From NCBI GenBank assembly GCA_026225275.1, contig JAMFSL010000235.1, positions 1 through 44,461 on the forward strand: DNA of 44,461 nucleotides. The letters run 5' to 3'. Both the position numbers and the translations under genes were made by a program. This document shows positions 15,243 to 23,679 of this stretch, in pieces; position 1 is the stretch's first letter; every line of letters starts with the position of its first letter. The DNA comes from Puia dinghuensis. GTDB lineage: Bacteria; Bacteroidota; Bacteroidia; Chitinophagales; Chitinophagaceae. A model generated the notes under the pieces. That model did not search any database and was not told where the DNA came from. It saw nothing but the letters and a program-made list of their open reading frames with translations.

Positions 15243-15250
15243 CAAAAGTA
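15243..15250 (-). promoter_or_regulatory. Bacteroidota -7 element just upstream of the phosphatase-hisS pair
   Basis: The minus strand reads TACTTTTG, an exact TAnnTTTG match, ending five bases before the ATG at 15237. Transcription would start at or next to the ATG, predicting a leaderless or nearly leaderless mRNA. No TTTG is seen at -33. Confidence 0.45.
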
Positions 15251-15441
15251 CGGAGAATATGGAATGAGGGGTTAGAGGCATCTCATATTAGAATATTTAC
15301 GTAAGAACTAAGTGGGGAGCGAGCTGGGTTGGGGATCACATATTAATATCAATTTAATAAGTTATCTGTCCGATGCAGGTAGTGATTTTTGAGTAGATTT
15401 TGTTAATTTGCCCGATCAATACAATAAAACTTAGGTTTATC

Positions 15442-15675
15442 ATGGAAAATGAGCCCGATGATGTGCGAAAAAAGGGTTACGTCCTTAGAAGGGCCATACT
15501 GGATTACGGCATGGGCATCATTATCTTCGGGTTTGGGATATTCTTTTTAGTGGGTCCGAAACTGGGGTTCAGTTTCAGCATCACGAACGATTTGCGCTAT
15601 ATGTTTTCGGGTCTTTGCCTGCTATATGGCGGATTTCGCGTTTATCGCGGGTCCAGGAAAAATTATTTTAATTGA
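15442..15675 (+). CDS. Small hypothetical membrane protein
   Basis: The 77-residue protein has a charged N-terminus (MENEPDDVRKKGYVLRR) and two predicted membrane helices (about residues 21-40 and 49-66), then a basic tail. I do not recognise the family. The ATG at 15442 is preferred over one at 15400 because the longer version would add an odd hydrophobic leader. It lies 33 bases before the PstS-like lipoprotein gene in the same direction, so it may be cotranscribed. Confidence 0.65.
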   Translation: MENEPDDVRKKGYVLRRAILDYGMGIIIFGFGIFFLVGPKLGFSFSITNDLRYMFSGLCLLYGGFRVYRGSRKNYFN

Positions 15676-15708
15676 TGAGGGCTCATCATTTCGGTAGAAT
15701 CTTATATT

Positions 15709-16620
15709 ATGCAAGGTAGAGGTATACTGATCGGATTAGTAGCAAGCTGGCTGATAGCCAGTTGTGGCAATGGCGCGAACAAAGGCGCGCAGGAAACCCC
15801 CACTAAGGGTACCATTAATATCAGTGTCGACGAATCTTTCCGCCCGGTCATCGATTCTGAGATCAAAGTTTTCGAATCTTCCTTTCCCGATGTGAAGATC
15901 ATACCCCATTACAAAGCAGAAGCCCAATGTCTGCGCGATCTTACTACGGACAGTACCCGGATGGTGATTGTGACCAGGGGGCTGACGGCAGATGAGGAGA
16001 AATTCTATACCGATTCCTTCCATATGGAGCCAACGTATGGGATATTGGCATACGATGCGATTGCCGTCATCGTCAACAAGGGCTCCAAGGATTCTATTTT
16101 TGACATCAAGGATCTGCAGAATATGCTGAACGGAACGGACGTCAGGCACCAGCCGGTGATGGACGGAGTATCTGCGACGAGTACGGTGCGGTTTGCAATA
16201 GACAGCATCCTGCGGGGTCAGCCGATGGGGAAAAATGTCACCGCTGCGAAGTCCAGTGAAGGGGTCATCGACTATGTAGCGGCCAATCCGAATGCGGTAG
16301 GCTTTGTCGGGGTCAGTTGGATTGGGGATCTGAGTGATACGACGCATACGAGCTTCCTGAGTAAGGTTAATATTGCGTCGTTGCGATGTATCACTTGCGG
16401 GGGCGAGACCTATGTGAAACCTTACCAGGCCAATATTGGTTTGAAGAGGTATCCGCTGGTCCGACGTTTGTATTATATCCTGAAGGAGAACTATAGTGGG
16501 GTGGGGAGTAATTTTATGAATTTCCTGCAATATGAACGCGGGCAGTTGATCTTTTACAAGTCTTATTTGTACCCGTCGAACATGCCTTTTGAAGTCAGGG
16601 ATGCACAGATTTCACAATAA
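15709..16620 (+). CDS. PstS-like substrate-binding lipoprotein
   Basis: The 303-residue precursor has a lipoprotein signal with lipobox IASC (lipid-modified Cys19). The mature part resembles the PBP-like phosphate-binding domain: TINISVDESFRPVIDSEIKVFESSFP at the start, YDAIAVIVNKGSKDSIFDIKDLQNML in the middle, and a hinge segment SATSTVRFAIDSIL. The C-terminal GSNFMNFLQYERGQLIFYKSYLYP closes the domain. No PstCAB transporter genes are present, so it is unlikely to work as a classical phosphate ABC system. In related Bacteroidota I recall such genes beside ExbB/ExbD/TonB and a TPR protein (not verifiable here). A TPR gene follows 110 bases downstream. Confidence 0.85.
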   Translation: MQGRGILIGLVASWLIASCGNGANKGAQETPTKGTINISVDESFRPVIDSEIKVFESSFPDVKIIPHYKAEAQCLRDLTTDSTRMVIVTRGLTADEEKFYTDSFHMEPTYGILAYDAIAVIVNKGSKDSIFDIKDLQNMLNGTDVRHQPVMDGVSATSTVRFAIDSILRGQPMGKNVTAAKSSEGVIDYVAANPNAVGFVGVSWIGDLSDTTHTSFLSKVNIASLRCITCGGETYVKPYQANIGLKRYPLVRRLYYILKENYSGVGSNFMNFLQYERGQLIFYKSYLYPSNMPFEVRDAQISQ

Positions 16621-16730
16621 GAGAGTATCGGGAGAATAAATACAAAATATTAAAACTTTTAGCTGAATTTTTATAAACTTTTAAACCAGATTTCAATAAA
16701 TTTACACACTTCTTAAACAAAGCTTAAGTA

Positions 16731-18437
16731 ATGAAGAACAAGATGCGAATCAGCTTACTGGTGGCAGGCTTTGCAGGTCTCTGCAATGTAGTATTTGCGC
16801 AATCGGTTGATCAGGGAAAGAAATTCCTGTATTACCAGCGGTACAAGAGTGCGAAGGATGTATTCGATAAGATCCTGGCGTCCAATCCCAATAATATAGA
16901 GGCGATTTATTGGGATGGCCAGGTCATGCTGGCCTCGAAGGATTCTGTGGGTGCGCAGGACCTGTATTCCAAGGCGTTGCAAACCAATGGAAATGCGCCG
17001 CTGTTACTGGCTGGGATGGGAAATGTCGAGCTTCGGATGGGCAAGGCATCGGATGCCCGTGCGCATTTCGAGACGGCGATCAGTCTTTCGAAGGGCAAGG
17101 ATATCGATGTGCTGAATGCCGTTGCGCAGGCGAATGTCGATGCCAAAACGGGTGATGCCAGTTATGCGATAGAGAAGCTGAACCTGGCTACGCAGATCAA
17201 GAAATTCAATGATGCGACGACCTATGTGTTGATGGGTGATGCCTACCACAAAATGATCGATGGTGGGAATGCCGTACAATCCTATAATAAGGCGCTGGGT
17301 ATCGATCCCAAACTAGCGGAGGCTGAGTTTAAGATCGGGATGATCTACCTGACCCAGAATAATAAGGAGTTTTTCCTGCCGGCTTTCCAAAAAGCGGTTG
17401 AATTGGATCCGGCTTATGCTCCGGCTTATTACCAAATCTTCTATTATTATTATAATCACTGGAATTCCGATGACGTTCCCAAGGCGTCGGATGCGTTGAA
17501 CAAATACATCGCCAATTCGGATCCGGGTGCTTATCCGGATCAACTGGCCACTGACTTTTTGATTGTGACGGGTAAGTTTGCCGACGCAAAGGCGAAGGCT
17601 CAATCGTTGATCAGTGCGCAGGGTGACAAGGCCGATCCCGGGATGTACAGGCGTGTCGCTTATTGCTGTGACACGCTGGGTGATGCGGCCTGTGCGACGC
17701 AAAATATCGCCACTTATTTTACCAAGCAGGATCCTGCTGCGGTTGTTCCCAGGGACTATATCCTCAGGGCCTCTATCGAAGGCAAGGCTACTGATTCAGT
17801 AACACAGGGACTGGCTTTTGCGGACTTTGCAATGGCCATTCAAAAGGATACTTTACCCGAGGATAAAGCATCGTTTACGGCGCAAGCCTCAGCACTGGCT
17901 AAGAAACTGGGGAATAAGAAAGCTGTTGCTGATCTGGCGGCCATTGTATATGCCAGCAAGAAAAGCCCGACCAATTCGGATCTTTATGCCTGGGGTATAG
18001 CTAATTACCAGGCCGGCCAATTCAAGACGGCTGATAGCATTTTCTGCGGGATGTATGAGACACAATATCCCACTGAAATCTATGGCTTTCTATGGTGTAT
18101 GAAGAGCAAGCAGGCGGAGGATGATTCGGTGGGTAGCCAGGGCATTGCGCTGGATGCCGAAATGAAGATGGCTGAAGTATCCAGGGCGATGGATTCGACG
18201 GCAAAGATTGCCGGTAGTCCCGACTCTATCAAATATAAACATTATATTATCGATTGTTATTCCCGGCTGGCTTTCTATTATAATAATACCAAAAATGACA
18301 AGGCCAATGCGATCCTCTGGTTGCAGAAGATCCTGGAGGTCGATCCGACTAATGCCGATGCGATCAAATACATTGCCTTGCTGAGCCGTCCTGCCAGGCA
18401 GGCGGCGGCAAAACCGAAGCCGGCAGGAACGAAATAG
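16731..18437 (+). CDS. Exported TPR-repeat protein
   Basis: The 568-residue protein has a signal peptide (cleavage likely after VFA, residue 23). A series of tetratricopeptide repeats follows, for example FLYYQRYKSAKDVFDKILASNPNN, YVLMGDAYHKMIDGGNAVQSYNKALGIDP and AFQKAVELDPAYAPAYYQIFYYYY, with a last repeat ILWLQKILEVDPTNADAIKYIALL before a Lys/Pro/Ala-rich tail. It is probably periplasmic and acts as a protein-protein scaffold; no catalytic motif is seen. It lies after the PstS-like gene and is followed by a strong intrinsic terminator, marking the end of that transcription unit. Confidence 0.85.
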   Translation: MKNKMRISLLVAGFAGLCNVVFAQSVDQGKKFLYYQRYKSAKDVFDKILASNPNNIEAIYWDGQVMLASKDSVGAQDLYSKALQTNGNAPLLLAGMGNVELRMGKASDARAHFETAISLSKGKDIDVLNAVAQANVDAKTGDASYAIEKLNLATQIKKFNDATTYVLMGDAYHKMIDGGNAVQSYNKALGIDPKLAEAEFKIGMIYLTQNNKEFFLPAFQKAVELDPAYAPAYYQIFYYYYNHWNSDDVPKASDALNKYIANSDPGAYPDQLATDFLIVTGKFADAKAKAQSLISAQGDKADPGMYRRVAYCCDTLGDAACATQNIATYFTKQDPAAVVPRDYILRASIEGKATDSVTQGLAFADFAMAIQKDTLPEDKASFTAQASALAKKLGNKKAVADLAAIVYASKKSPTNSDLYAWGIANYQAGQFKTADSIFCGMYETQYPTEIYGFLWCMKSKQAEDDSVGSQGIALDAEMKMAEVSRAMDSTAKIAGSPDSIKYKHYIIDCYSRLAFYYNNTKNDKANAILWLQKILEVDPTNADAIKYIALLSRPARQAAAKPKPAGTK

Positions 18438-18453
18438 GACTCATGATATTGTG

Positions 18454-18489
18454 GATGGCCCGGCTCGATTGCCGGGCCATCTTATTTTA
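18454..18489 (+). terminator. Rho-independent terminator after the TPR gene
   Basis: A perfect 11-base-pair stem (18454-18464 with 18471-18481, core GATGGCCCGGC) has a six-base loop and is followed by TTATTTTA. It separates the PstS/TPR unit from the nuo operon. Confidence 0.9.
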
Positions 18490-18509
18490 GCGTATTTCCT
18501 ACATAAAGT

Positions 18510-18540
18510 GTTGGAAATATCAACAGCTAGCTTATTTTTG
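18510..18540 (+). promoter_or_regulatory. Promoter of the nuo operon
   Basis: TATTTTTG (18533-18540) is an exact TAnnTTTG -7 element. GTTG (18510-18513), one mismatch from TTTG, lies exactly 19 bases upstream. Transcription would start near 18547, giving a leader of about 14 bases before nuoA. Confidence 0.75.
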
Positions 18541-18560
18541 TCCAGCCAATTCCTTAACAA

Positions 18561-18962
18561 ATGGATACTTTTTTGCTTCAGGTTCAAGGTTCTAATCTAG
18601 ATAATTCAGTCAGTTATTTTCCTATCGGTGTCCAATTCATCTTCGCACTTGGCTTTGTAGGGGCGGTCCTGGTCGTCACTCATCTTCTCGGCCCCAGTCG
18701 CAGGTCGGCCGAAAAACTTCAAAACTTCGAAAGTGGTATCGAGGCCGTGGGCAATGCCCGCACGCCGATGGCCATCAAATATTTTTTAGTAGCGATCCTC
18801 TTTGTATTGTTCGACGTGGAAGTCATCTTCTTCTACCCCTACGCGGTGAATTTCCGCGGGTTGGGGTGGTCTGGTTTTGGTGAGGTGCTACTATTTGTAG
18901 GGTTCTTCCTGGTTGGCTTCATTTATATTATAAAGAAAGGAGCGCTAACGTGGGAAGACTGA
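18561..18962 (+). CDS. nuoA: NADH-quinone oxidoreductase subunit A
   Basis: The 133-residue protein is a three-helix membrane subunit of complex I (helices about 24-44, 73-93, 103-125). The signatures are the loop NFESGIEAVGNAR and the acidic helix FDVEVIFFYPYA, which lie near the quinone site in known structures. It is the first gene of a complete nuoA-N run transcribed from the promoter at 18510-18540. Length and motifs are normal. Confidence 0.95.
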   Translation: MDTFLLQVQGSNLDNSVSYFPIGVQFIFALGFVGAVLVVTHLLGPSRRSAEKLQNFESGIEAVGNARTPMAIKYFLVAILFVLFDVEVIFFYPYAVNFRGLGWSGFGEVLLFVGFFLVGFIYIIKKGALTWED

Positions 18963-19075
18963 CATTACGTTAATTCAATGAAGGGAGCGAACCCCTGTCT
19001 ACGGCTGCTTGTTATTTAACTGACCCCGACAACAGGGCCGGATTCTACCTTTCATTACATTAAAATATTTATAAT

Positions 19076-19666
19076 ATGGCACGTCCCGTTCGATTCAATA
19101 TTCACCCCATCCAGGCTGACACGAAGGACAATATCAGCTTGGCCAATATGCCTGAGGGCCATATGGGCGAGGGCTTTTTTACTACAAAGCTGAGCAGTGT
19201 GGTCGGGTTGGCCCGCAAGAACTCATTATGGCCTCTGCCTTTTGCTACCTCTTGTTGCGGTATCGAATTCATGTCTACGATGGCTTCCCACTATGATTTG
19301 GCGCGATTTGGCGCGGAAAGGCTGGCCTTTTCCCCGCGGCAGTGTGATCTGCTGATGGTCATGGGGACCATCGCGAAGAAGATGGGTCCAATTGTCAAGC
19401 AGGTTTACCTCCAGATGGCTGAGCCCCGGTGGGTGATGGCGGTCGGCGCCTGCGCCTGCAGCGGCGGTATTTTCGATACTTATTCAGTGCTGCAGGGGAT
19501 CGACCAGGTGGTGCCGGTCGATGTCTATGTGCCTGGTTGCCCGCCCCGGCCGGAGGCGATCCTGGATGGGTTCATGAAGATCCAGGAGCTGGTAGGGCAG
19601 GAGAGCGTGCGGCGGCGCGGAAGCGAGCAATACAAGGCTTTGTTGAACAGCTACGGAATACAATAA
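19076..19666 (+). CDS. nuoB: NADH-quinone oxidoreductase subunit B (N2 cluster)
   Basis: The 196-residue peripheral-arm subunit carries the terminal [4Fe-4S] cluster N2 that reduces quinone. The ligands are visible as Cys60-Cys61 (TSCCGIEF), Cys126 (GACACSGG) and Cys155 (PGCPPRPE). About 30 extra N-terminal residues precede the core, which is common in this phylum. A 113-base gap separates it from nuoA; it holds no clear gene, only a weak long-loop CCCTGT/ACAGGG inverted repeat. Confidence 0.96.
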   Translation: MARPVRFNIHPIQADTKDNISLANMPEGHMGEGFFTTKLSSVVGLARKNSLWPLPFATSCCGIEFMSTMASHYDLARFGAERLAFSPRQCDLLMVMGTIAKKMGPIVKQVYLQMAEPRWVMAVGACACSGGIFDTYSVLQGIDQVVPVDVYVPGCPPRPEAILDGFMKIQELVGQESVRRRGSEQYKALLNSYGIQ

Positions 19667-19715
19667 AACGATAAACCAAGAATATCGAGGCCCGGGGCCG
19701 AGATACTCATACTAT

Positions 19716-20354
19716 ATGGCATTAACCAACGAGACAATCAAAAACCGGCTGACTGCCAAGTTTGGAGATCAGCTGACGAATTTTGAAGAGCCTTATGGCC
19801 TGCTAACTTTCGAGGCACCCAAGGACATGAATCTGAAAGTCATGCAATTCCTTTACGATGATGAGGAATTACGATTTCAGTTTCTGACAGATCTCACGGC
19901 GGTACACTATCCTCACCAGCAGGACAGAGAGTTGGCGGTGGTCTATCACCTGCACAATCTAACCGACAATATTCGGCTACGGTTCAAAGTCTTTACTTCC
20001 AGCATACAACCGGATATCTTCACGGCGACACAATTGTACTCTTCTGCCAACTGGATGGAGCGGGAGACGTACGATTTCTTTGGCATTCATTTCGTCGGGC
20101 ATCCGAATCTGAAGCGGATCCTGAATGTGGATGAGATGGAGTATTTTCCGATGCGCAAGGAGTTTCCGCTGGAAGATCAGACGCGTATCGATAAAGATGA
20201 TGCTATGTTTGGCCGGGGACCGTTGCCGCCGGCTGCGAACCAAGGCGCTATAGAGACGCCTCGTCATCCGAACGAGCCGAGAGTACCGGCGAGCGGGACG
20301 CCAGGAGTGGAGGGGCCGAAGCAGGATTGGTCTACGGAAACGACGAAGCAATAG
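19716..20354 (+). CDS. nuoC: NADH-quinone oxidoreductase subunit C
   Basis: The 212-residue protein is the 30-kDa-type hydrophilic subunit of complex I. Its signature is ERETYDFFGIHFVGHPNLKRILNVDEMEYFPMRKEFPL (about residues 114-152). A proline- and glycine-rich tail of about 45 residues (GPLPPAANQG onward) extends past the conserved core and is probably disordered. It is a separate gene from nuoD, unlike the fused nuoCD of E. coli. nuoD starts 15 bases downstream. Confidence 0.95.
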   Translation: MALTNETIKNRLTAKFGDQLTNFEEPYGLLTFEAPKDMNLKVMQFLYDDEELRFQFLTDLTAVHYPHQQDRELAVVYHLHNLTDNIRLRFKVFTSSIQPDIFTATQLYSSANWMERETYDFFGIHFVGHPNLKRILNVDEMEYFPMRKEFPLEDQTRIDKDDAMFGRGPLPPAANQGAIETPRHPNEPRVPASGTPGVEGPKQDWSTETTKQ

Positions 20355-20368
20355 CTAAATAGATTACC

Positions 20369-21595
20369 ATGAGCACCGAGCAACATATTAAACTGCCTGA
20401 GGGCAGCATCGAGAAGACCACGACGACGTTGAACATGGGTCCGACGCATCCGGCAACGCACGGGGTATTCCAGAATATCCTGGAATTGGACGGGGAGCGG
20501 ATCGTGAGTGCAGAGCAGACGGTTGGTTATATCCATCGCGCTTTTGAAAAGCTGGCGGAGCGCCGTCCCTTGTACCAGATCACAACGCTGACGGACCGTC
20601 TTAATTACTGTTCTTCCCCCATCAACAATATGGGCTGGCACCTGACCTGCGAAAAGCTGTTGGGTGTGAAGACGCCGAAGCGGGTGGATTACCTGCGGAT
20701 CATCATCATGGAACTATCGCGGATCTCGGATCACCTGATTTGTAATTCGGTGGTGGGCGTCGACTCGGGGGCCTTTACCGGCTTTCTTTACGTGATGCAG
20801 TACCGGGAGCTTATCTATGAAATTTACGAAGAGGTCTGCGGATCGCGGCTGACGACGAATATGGGCCGGATAGGCGGGTTCGAAAGGGACTTTACCAATA
20901 CCGCTTTTGAAAAGCTGGAGAAGTTCCTGGCTGAATATCCCGCGGTGCTGAAGGAGTTCGAGAACCTGTTCACCCGCAACCGTATCTTCATGGAGCGTAC
21001 TATCGGTGCGGGCCCGATCAGTGCTGAGCGGGCATTGAACTATGGCTTTACCGGTCCCAATCTCCGGGCAGCCGGTGTCGACTATGACGTGCGGGTACAT
21101 CAGCCTTATTCCAGCTATGAGGATTTCGAATTTGATATACCCGTAGGATCGACAGGTGATTGTTATGACCGGTTCTTAGTACGCAACAATGAGATGTGGC
21201 AATCGCTGCGGATCATCGAGCAGGCTTACCGGAAGGTACAGGAGTTTAAAGGAGCGGAGGCGACGGTATTCCATGCTGACGCACCGGATTATTATCTGCC
21301 GGAGAAGAAGGATGTCTATACGAAGATGGAGGCGTTGATCTATCATTTCAAGATCGTAATGGGTGAGACGGAAATTCCGTCGGGTGAGGTCTACAATGCG
21401 GTAGAGGGTGGTAATGGAGAACTGGGATTCTATCTCATCAGTGATGGAGGAAGGACGCCGTACCGGTTACATTTCAGGAGGCCGTGCTTCATTTACTACC
21501 AGGCGTATTCGGAGCTGACGAAGGGGGCGATGTTGAGTGATGCGGTGATAGTGATGTCGTCGCTGAATTTGATTGCGGGCGAGATGGATGCCTAG
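20369..21595 (+). CDS. nuoD: NADH-quinone oxidoreductase subunit D
   Basis: The 408-residue 49-kDa-type subunit forms the quinone-reduction cavity with NuoB. Conserved features are MGPTHPATHGVF near residue 27, YIHRAFEKLAE, RIGGFERD, GDCYDRFLVRNNEM and a C-terminal VIVMSSLNLIAGEMD. The length is normal. A 109-base gap containing a double-hairpin repeat follows before nuoE. Confidence 0.96.
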   Translation: MSTEQHIKLPEGSIEKTTTTLNMGPTHPATHGVFQNILELDGERIVSAEQTVGYIHRAFEKLAERRPLYQITTLTDRLNYCSSPINNMGWHLTCEKLLGVKTPKRVDYLRIIIMELSRISDHLICNSVVGVDSGAFTGFLYVMQYRELIYEIYEEVCGSRLTTNMGRIGGFERDFTNTAFEKLEKFLAEYPAVLKEFENLFTRNRIFMERTIGAGPISAERALNYGFTGPNLRAAGVDYDVRVHQPYSSYEDFEFDIPVGSTGDCYDRFLVRNNEMWQSLRIIEQAYRKVQEFKGAEATVFHADAPDYYLPEKKDVYTKMEALIYHFKIVMGETEIPSGEVYNAVEGGNGELGFYLISDGGRTPYRLHFRRPCFIYYQAYSELTKGAMLSDAVIVMSSLNLIAGEMDA

Positions 21596-21610
21596 GACGG
21601 ACCCGGAGGG

Positions 21611-21682
21611 GCTGTCGCGAAGCGAAGCGGAGCAAACATTAGCCCTGTAGAGGCCGCCTTCGGCGGCCGAAGCGGGGAGAGA
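21611..21682 (+). repeat. Double-hairpin intergenic repeat, copy 1 (nuoD-nuoE gap)
   Basis: Hairpin 1 is GCT-g-TCGC / GCGA-AGC around a GAA loop (21611-21628). A linker ACATTAGCCC follows. Hairpin 2 is a perfect seven-base-pair GGCCGCC / GGCGGCC stem with a TTC loop (21652-21668), then GAAGCGGGGAGAGA. The same order of parts recurs after nuoF and nuoH. Confidence 0.75.
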
Positions 21683-21704
21683 AACGACAAGAGCATTTTT
21701 AAAT

Positions 21705-22205
21705 ATGATAAAATTTTCTGAGGAAAAATTAAAGAAAGTAGGTGAGATTATCACCCGGTATCCGGAGGGCAAGCAGAAGAGTGCGATTATCCCGGTGCTG
21801 CACATGGCGCAGGATGAATTTGGCGGCTGGCTGAGCGCGGAGTCGATGGACTATGTGGCGACGCTGCTGCAGCTGGAGCCGATCGAGGTTTACGAAGTGG
21901 CTACTTTTTACTCGATGTTCAATCTGAAGCCGGTAGGCCGCTATGTCTTCGAGGTATGCCAGACGGGGCCCTGTATGGTCCGGGGCTGTGACGACATCAT
22001 CGACTATATCAAGAAGAAATTGAACATTGCGGTCGGGGAGACGACGCCGGACGGGCTTTTCACCTTGAAGACCGTCGAGTGTCTCGGTGCGTGCGGATAT
22101 GCGCCGATGATGCAGCTGGGCAAATATTTCCGGGAGAATCTGACACCTGAGAAGGTGGATTCTATTATTGAAGAATGCCGGCAGAAAGCCGCAACGAATA
22201 ATTAA
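21705..22205 (+). CDS. nuoE: NADH-quinone oxidoreductase subunit E
   Basis: The 166-residue thioredoxin-like subunit of the NADH module carries the [2Fe-2S] cluster N1a. All four ligands are seen: Cys85 and Cys90 (CQTGPC), Cys126 and Cys130 (CLGAC). Its N-terminal helical part (AIIPVLHMAQDEFGGWLS) is typical. The nuoF ATG follows five bases after its stop. Confidence 0.96.
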   Translation: MIKFSEEKLKKVGEIITRYPEGKQKSAIIPVLHMAQDEFGGWLSAESMDYVATLLQLEPIEVYEVATFYSMFNLKPVGRYVFEVCQTGPCMVRGCDDIIDYIKKKLNIAVGETTPDGLFTLKTVECLGACGYAPMMQLGKYFRENLTPEKVDSIIEECRQKAATNN

Positions 22206-22210
22206 AAGTA

Positions 22211-23566
22211 ATGAGCAGAAAACTATTATTAGACAAAGCCAATGTACAGGGTATCCGCACCTACGACGTGTATCGCCGGGAAGGTGGGTATGCGAGTGTG
22301 GAAAAGGCCTTGAAGATGACGCCCGACCAGGTGACGGAAGAGGTGAAGAAGAGCGGCCTGCGGGGTCGTGGCGGAGCGGGTTTTCCAACGGGGCTGAAAT
22401 GGAGTTTTCTGGCGAAACCGGAAGGCGTGCCTCGTCACCTGGTCTGCAATGCCGATGAGTCGGAGCCGGGTACCTTTAAGGACCGGTACCTGATGGAATT
22501 TCTGCCGCATTTGCTGATCGAGGGTCTGATCGTGTCTTCGTATGCATTGGGGAGTAAGGTGACGTATATCTATATTCGGGGGGAATACGCTTGGATCCCT
22601 GAGATCCTGGAAACGGCGATAGCCGAAGCGCGGGCGAATGGCTGGCTGGGAAAGAATATCCTGGGCACGGGATTCGATTGCGAAATTTATGTTCACACGG
22701 GTGCCGGCGCGTATATCTGCGGCGAAGAAACAGCTCTGCTGGAATCGCTGGAAGGCAAGCGTGGCAACCCGCGGATCAAGCCTCCGTTCCCCGCCGTTAA
22801 AGGCGTATGGGACCGGCCAACGGTCGTCAACAATGTCGAAACGCTCGCGGCGATCGTGCCGATCATGAATATCGGCGGTGAAGAATATGTGAAGATCGGG
22901 GTCGGGAAATCTACCGGCACGAAGCTGATCTCGGCCTGCGGGAATATCAATAAACCAGGTGTCTATGAGATCGATATGACGATTTCTGTCGAAGAATTCA
23001 TTTATTCTGACGAATATTGCGGCGGTATCCCTAACGGCAAGCGGCTGAAGGCCTGTATCCCGGGTGGGTCATCGGTGCCGATCCTGCCGGCTAACCTGTT
23101 GCTGAAGACGGTTAAGGGAGAGAAGCGACTGATGAATTATGAGAGCCTGTCTGATGGCGGGTTTGCGAAGGGGTCGATGCTGGGGTCGGGTGGATTTATC
23201 GTGCTGGATGAGGATCAATGTGTGGTCCGCAATACTTTGACTTTGGCTCGGTTCTATCGTCATGAAAGTTGCGGGCAGTGTAGTCCCTGCCGTGAGGGTA
23301 CGGGTTGGATGGAGAAGATCCTGCGGAATATAGACACGGGCAAGGGGAAGAAGAGCGATATTGATCTTTTGTGGGATATACAGCGGAAGATTGAGGGGAA
23401 TACGATTTGTCCTTTGGGGGACGCGGCGGCGTGGCCGATAGCGGCGGCGATACGGCATTTCCGGGATGAGTTTGAGTGGCATGTGGATAATCCGCAGGAG
23501 TGTTTGGTGAGAAACTACGGGTTGGCGCATTATGCGGATCCGTTGGAGGTTGTCGCGCCGGCCTGA
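22211..23566 (+). CDS. nuoF: NADH-quinone oxidoreductase subunit F (NADH/FMN binding)
   Basis: The 451-residue subunit oxidises NADH. The glycine-rich GLRGRGGAGFPTG (about residues 49-61) and GAGAYICGEETALLESLEG form the NADH and FMN sites. HESCGQCSPCREGTGWM plus CPLGDAAAWP supply the four cysteines of cluster N3. The last approximately 350 bases are rich in G-ending codons. A 113-base gap with a double-hairpin repeat follows before nuoG. Confidence 0.97.
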   Translation: MSRKLLLDKANVQGIRTYDVYRREGGYASVEKALKMTPDQVTEEVKKSGLRGRGGAGFPTGLKWSFLAKPEGVPRHLVCNADESEPGTFKDRYLMEFLPHLLIEGLIVSSYALGSKVTYIYIRGEYAWIPEILETAIAEARANGWLGKNILGTGFDCEIYVHTGAGAYICGEETALLESLEGKRGNPRIKPPFPAVKGVWDRPTVVNNVETLAAIVPIMNIGGEEYVKIGVGKSTGTKLISACGNINKPGVYEIDMTISVEEFIYSDEYCGGIPNGKRLKACIPGGSSVPILPANLLLKTVKGEKRLMNYESLSDGGFAKGSMLGSGGFIVLDEDQCVVRNTLTLARFYRHESCGQCSPCREGTGWMEKILRNIDTGKGKKSDIDLLWDIQRKIEGNTICPLGDAAAWPIAAAIRHFRDEFEWHVDNPQECLVRNYGLAHYADPLEVVAPA

Positions 23567-23580
23567 CCGACTGGAAGGAG

Positions 23581-23645
23581 GTCGTCCGAAGGACAGACAT
23601 AGGCCCCGGTTAGGCTGCTGAAGGCAGCCGCAGCGGAGAAGAGAG
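23581..23645 (+). repeat. Double-hairpin intergenic repeat, copy 2 (nuoF-nuoG gap)
   Basis: Hairpin 1 is GTC-GTCC / GGAC-a-GAC around GAA (23581-23598). The linker ACATAGGCCCCGG follows. Hairpin 2 is GGCTGCT / GGCAGCC around GAA (23613-23629), then GCAGCGGAGAAGAGA. Stem sequences differ from copy 1 but pairing is kept. Confidence 0.75.
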
Positions 23646-23679
23646 CGAGGAAAAGTTAACAGCACGAAATTTTACAGAT

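Noticed and set aside
18963-19075. Structured element in the nuoA-nuoB gap like the other nuo gaps
   Set aside because: Only a six-base CCCTGT/ACAGGG match with a loop over 30 bases is present; the double-hairpin order and linker motif are missing.
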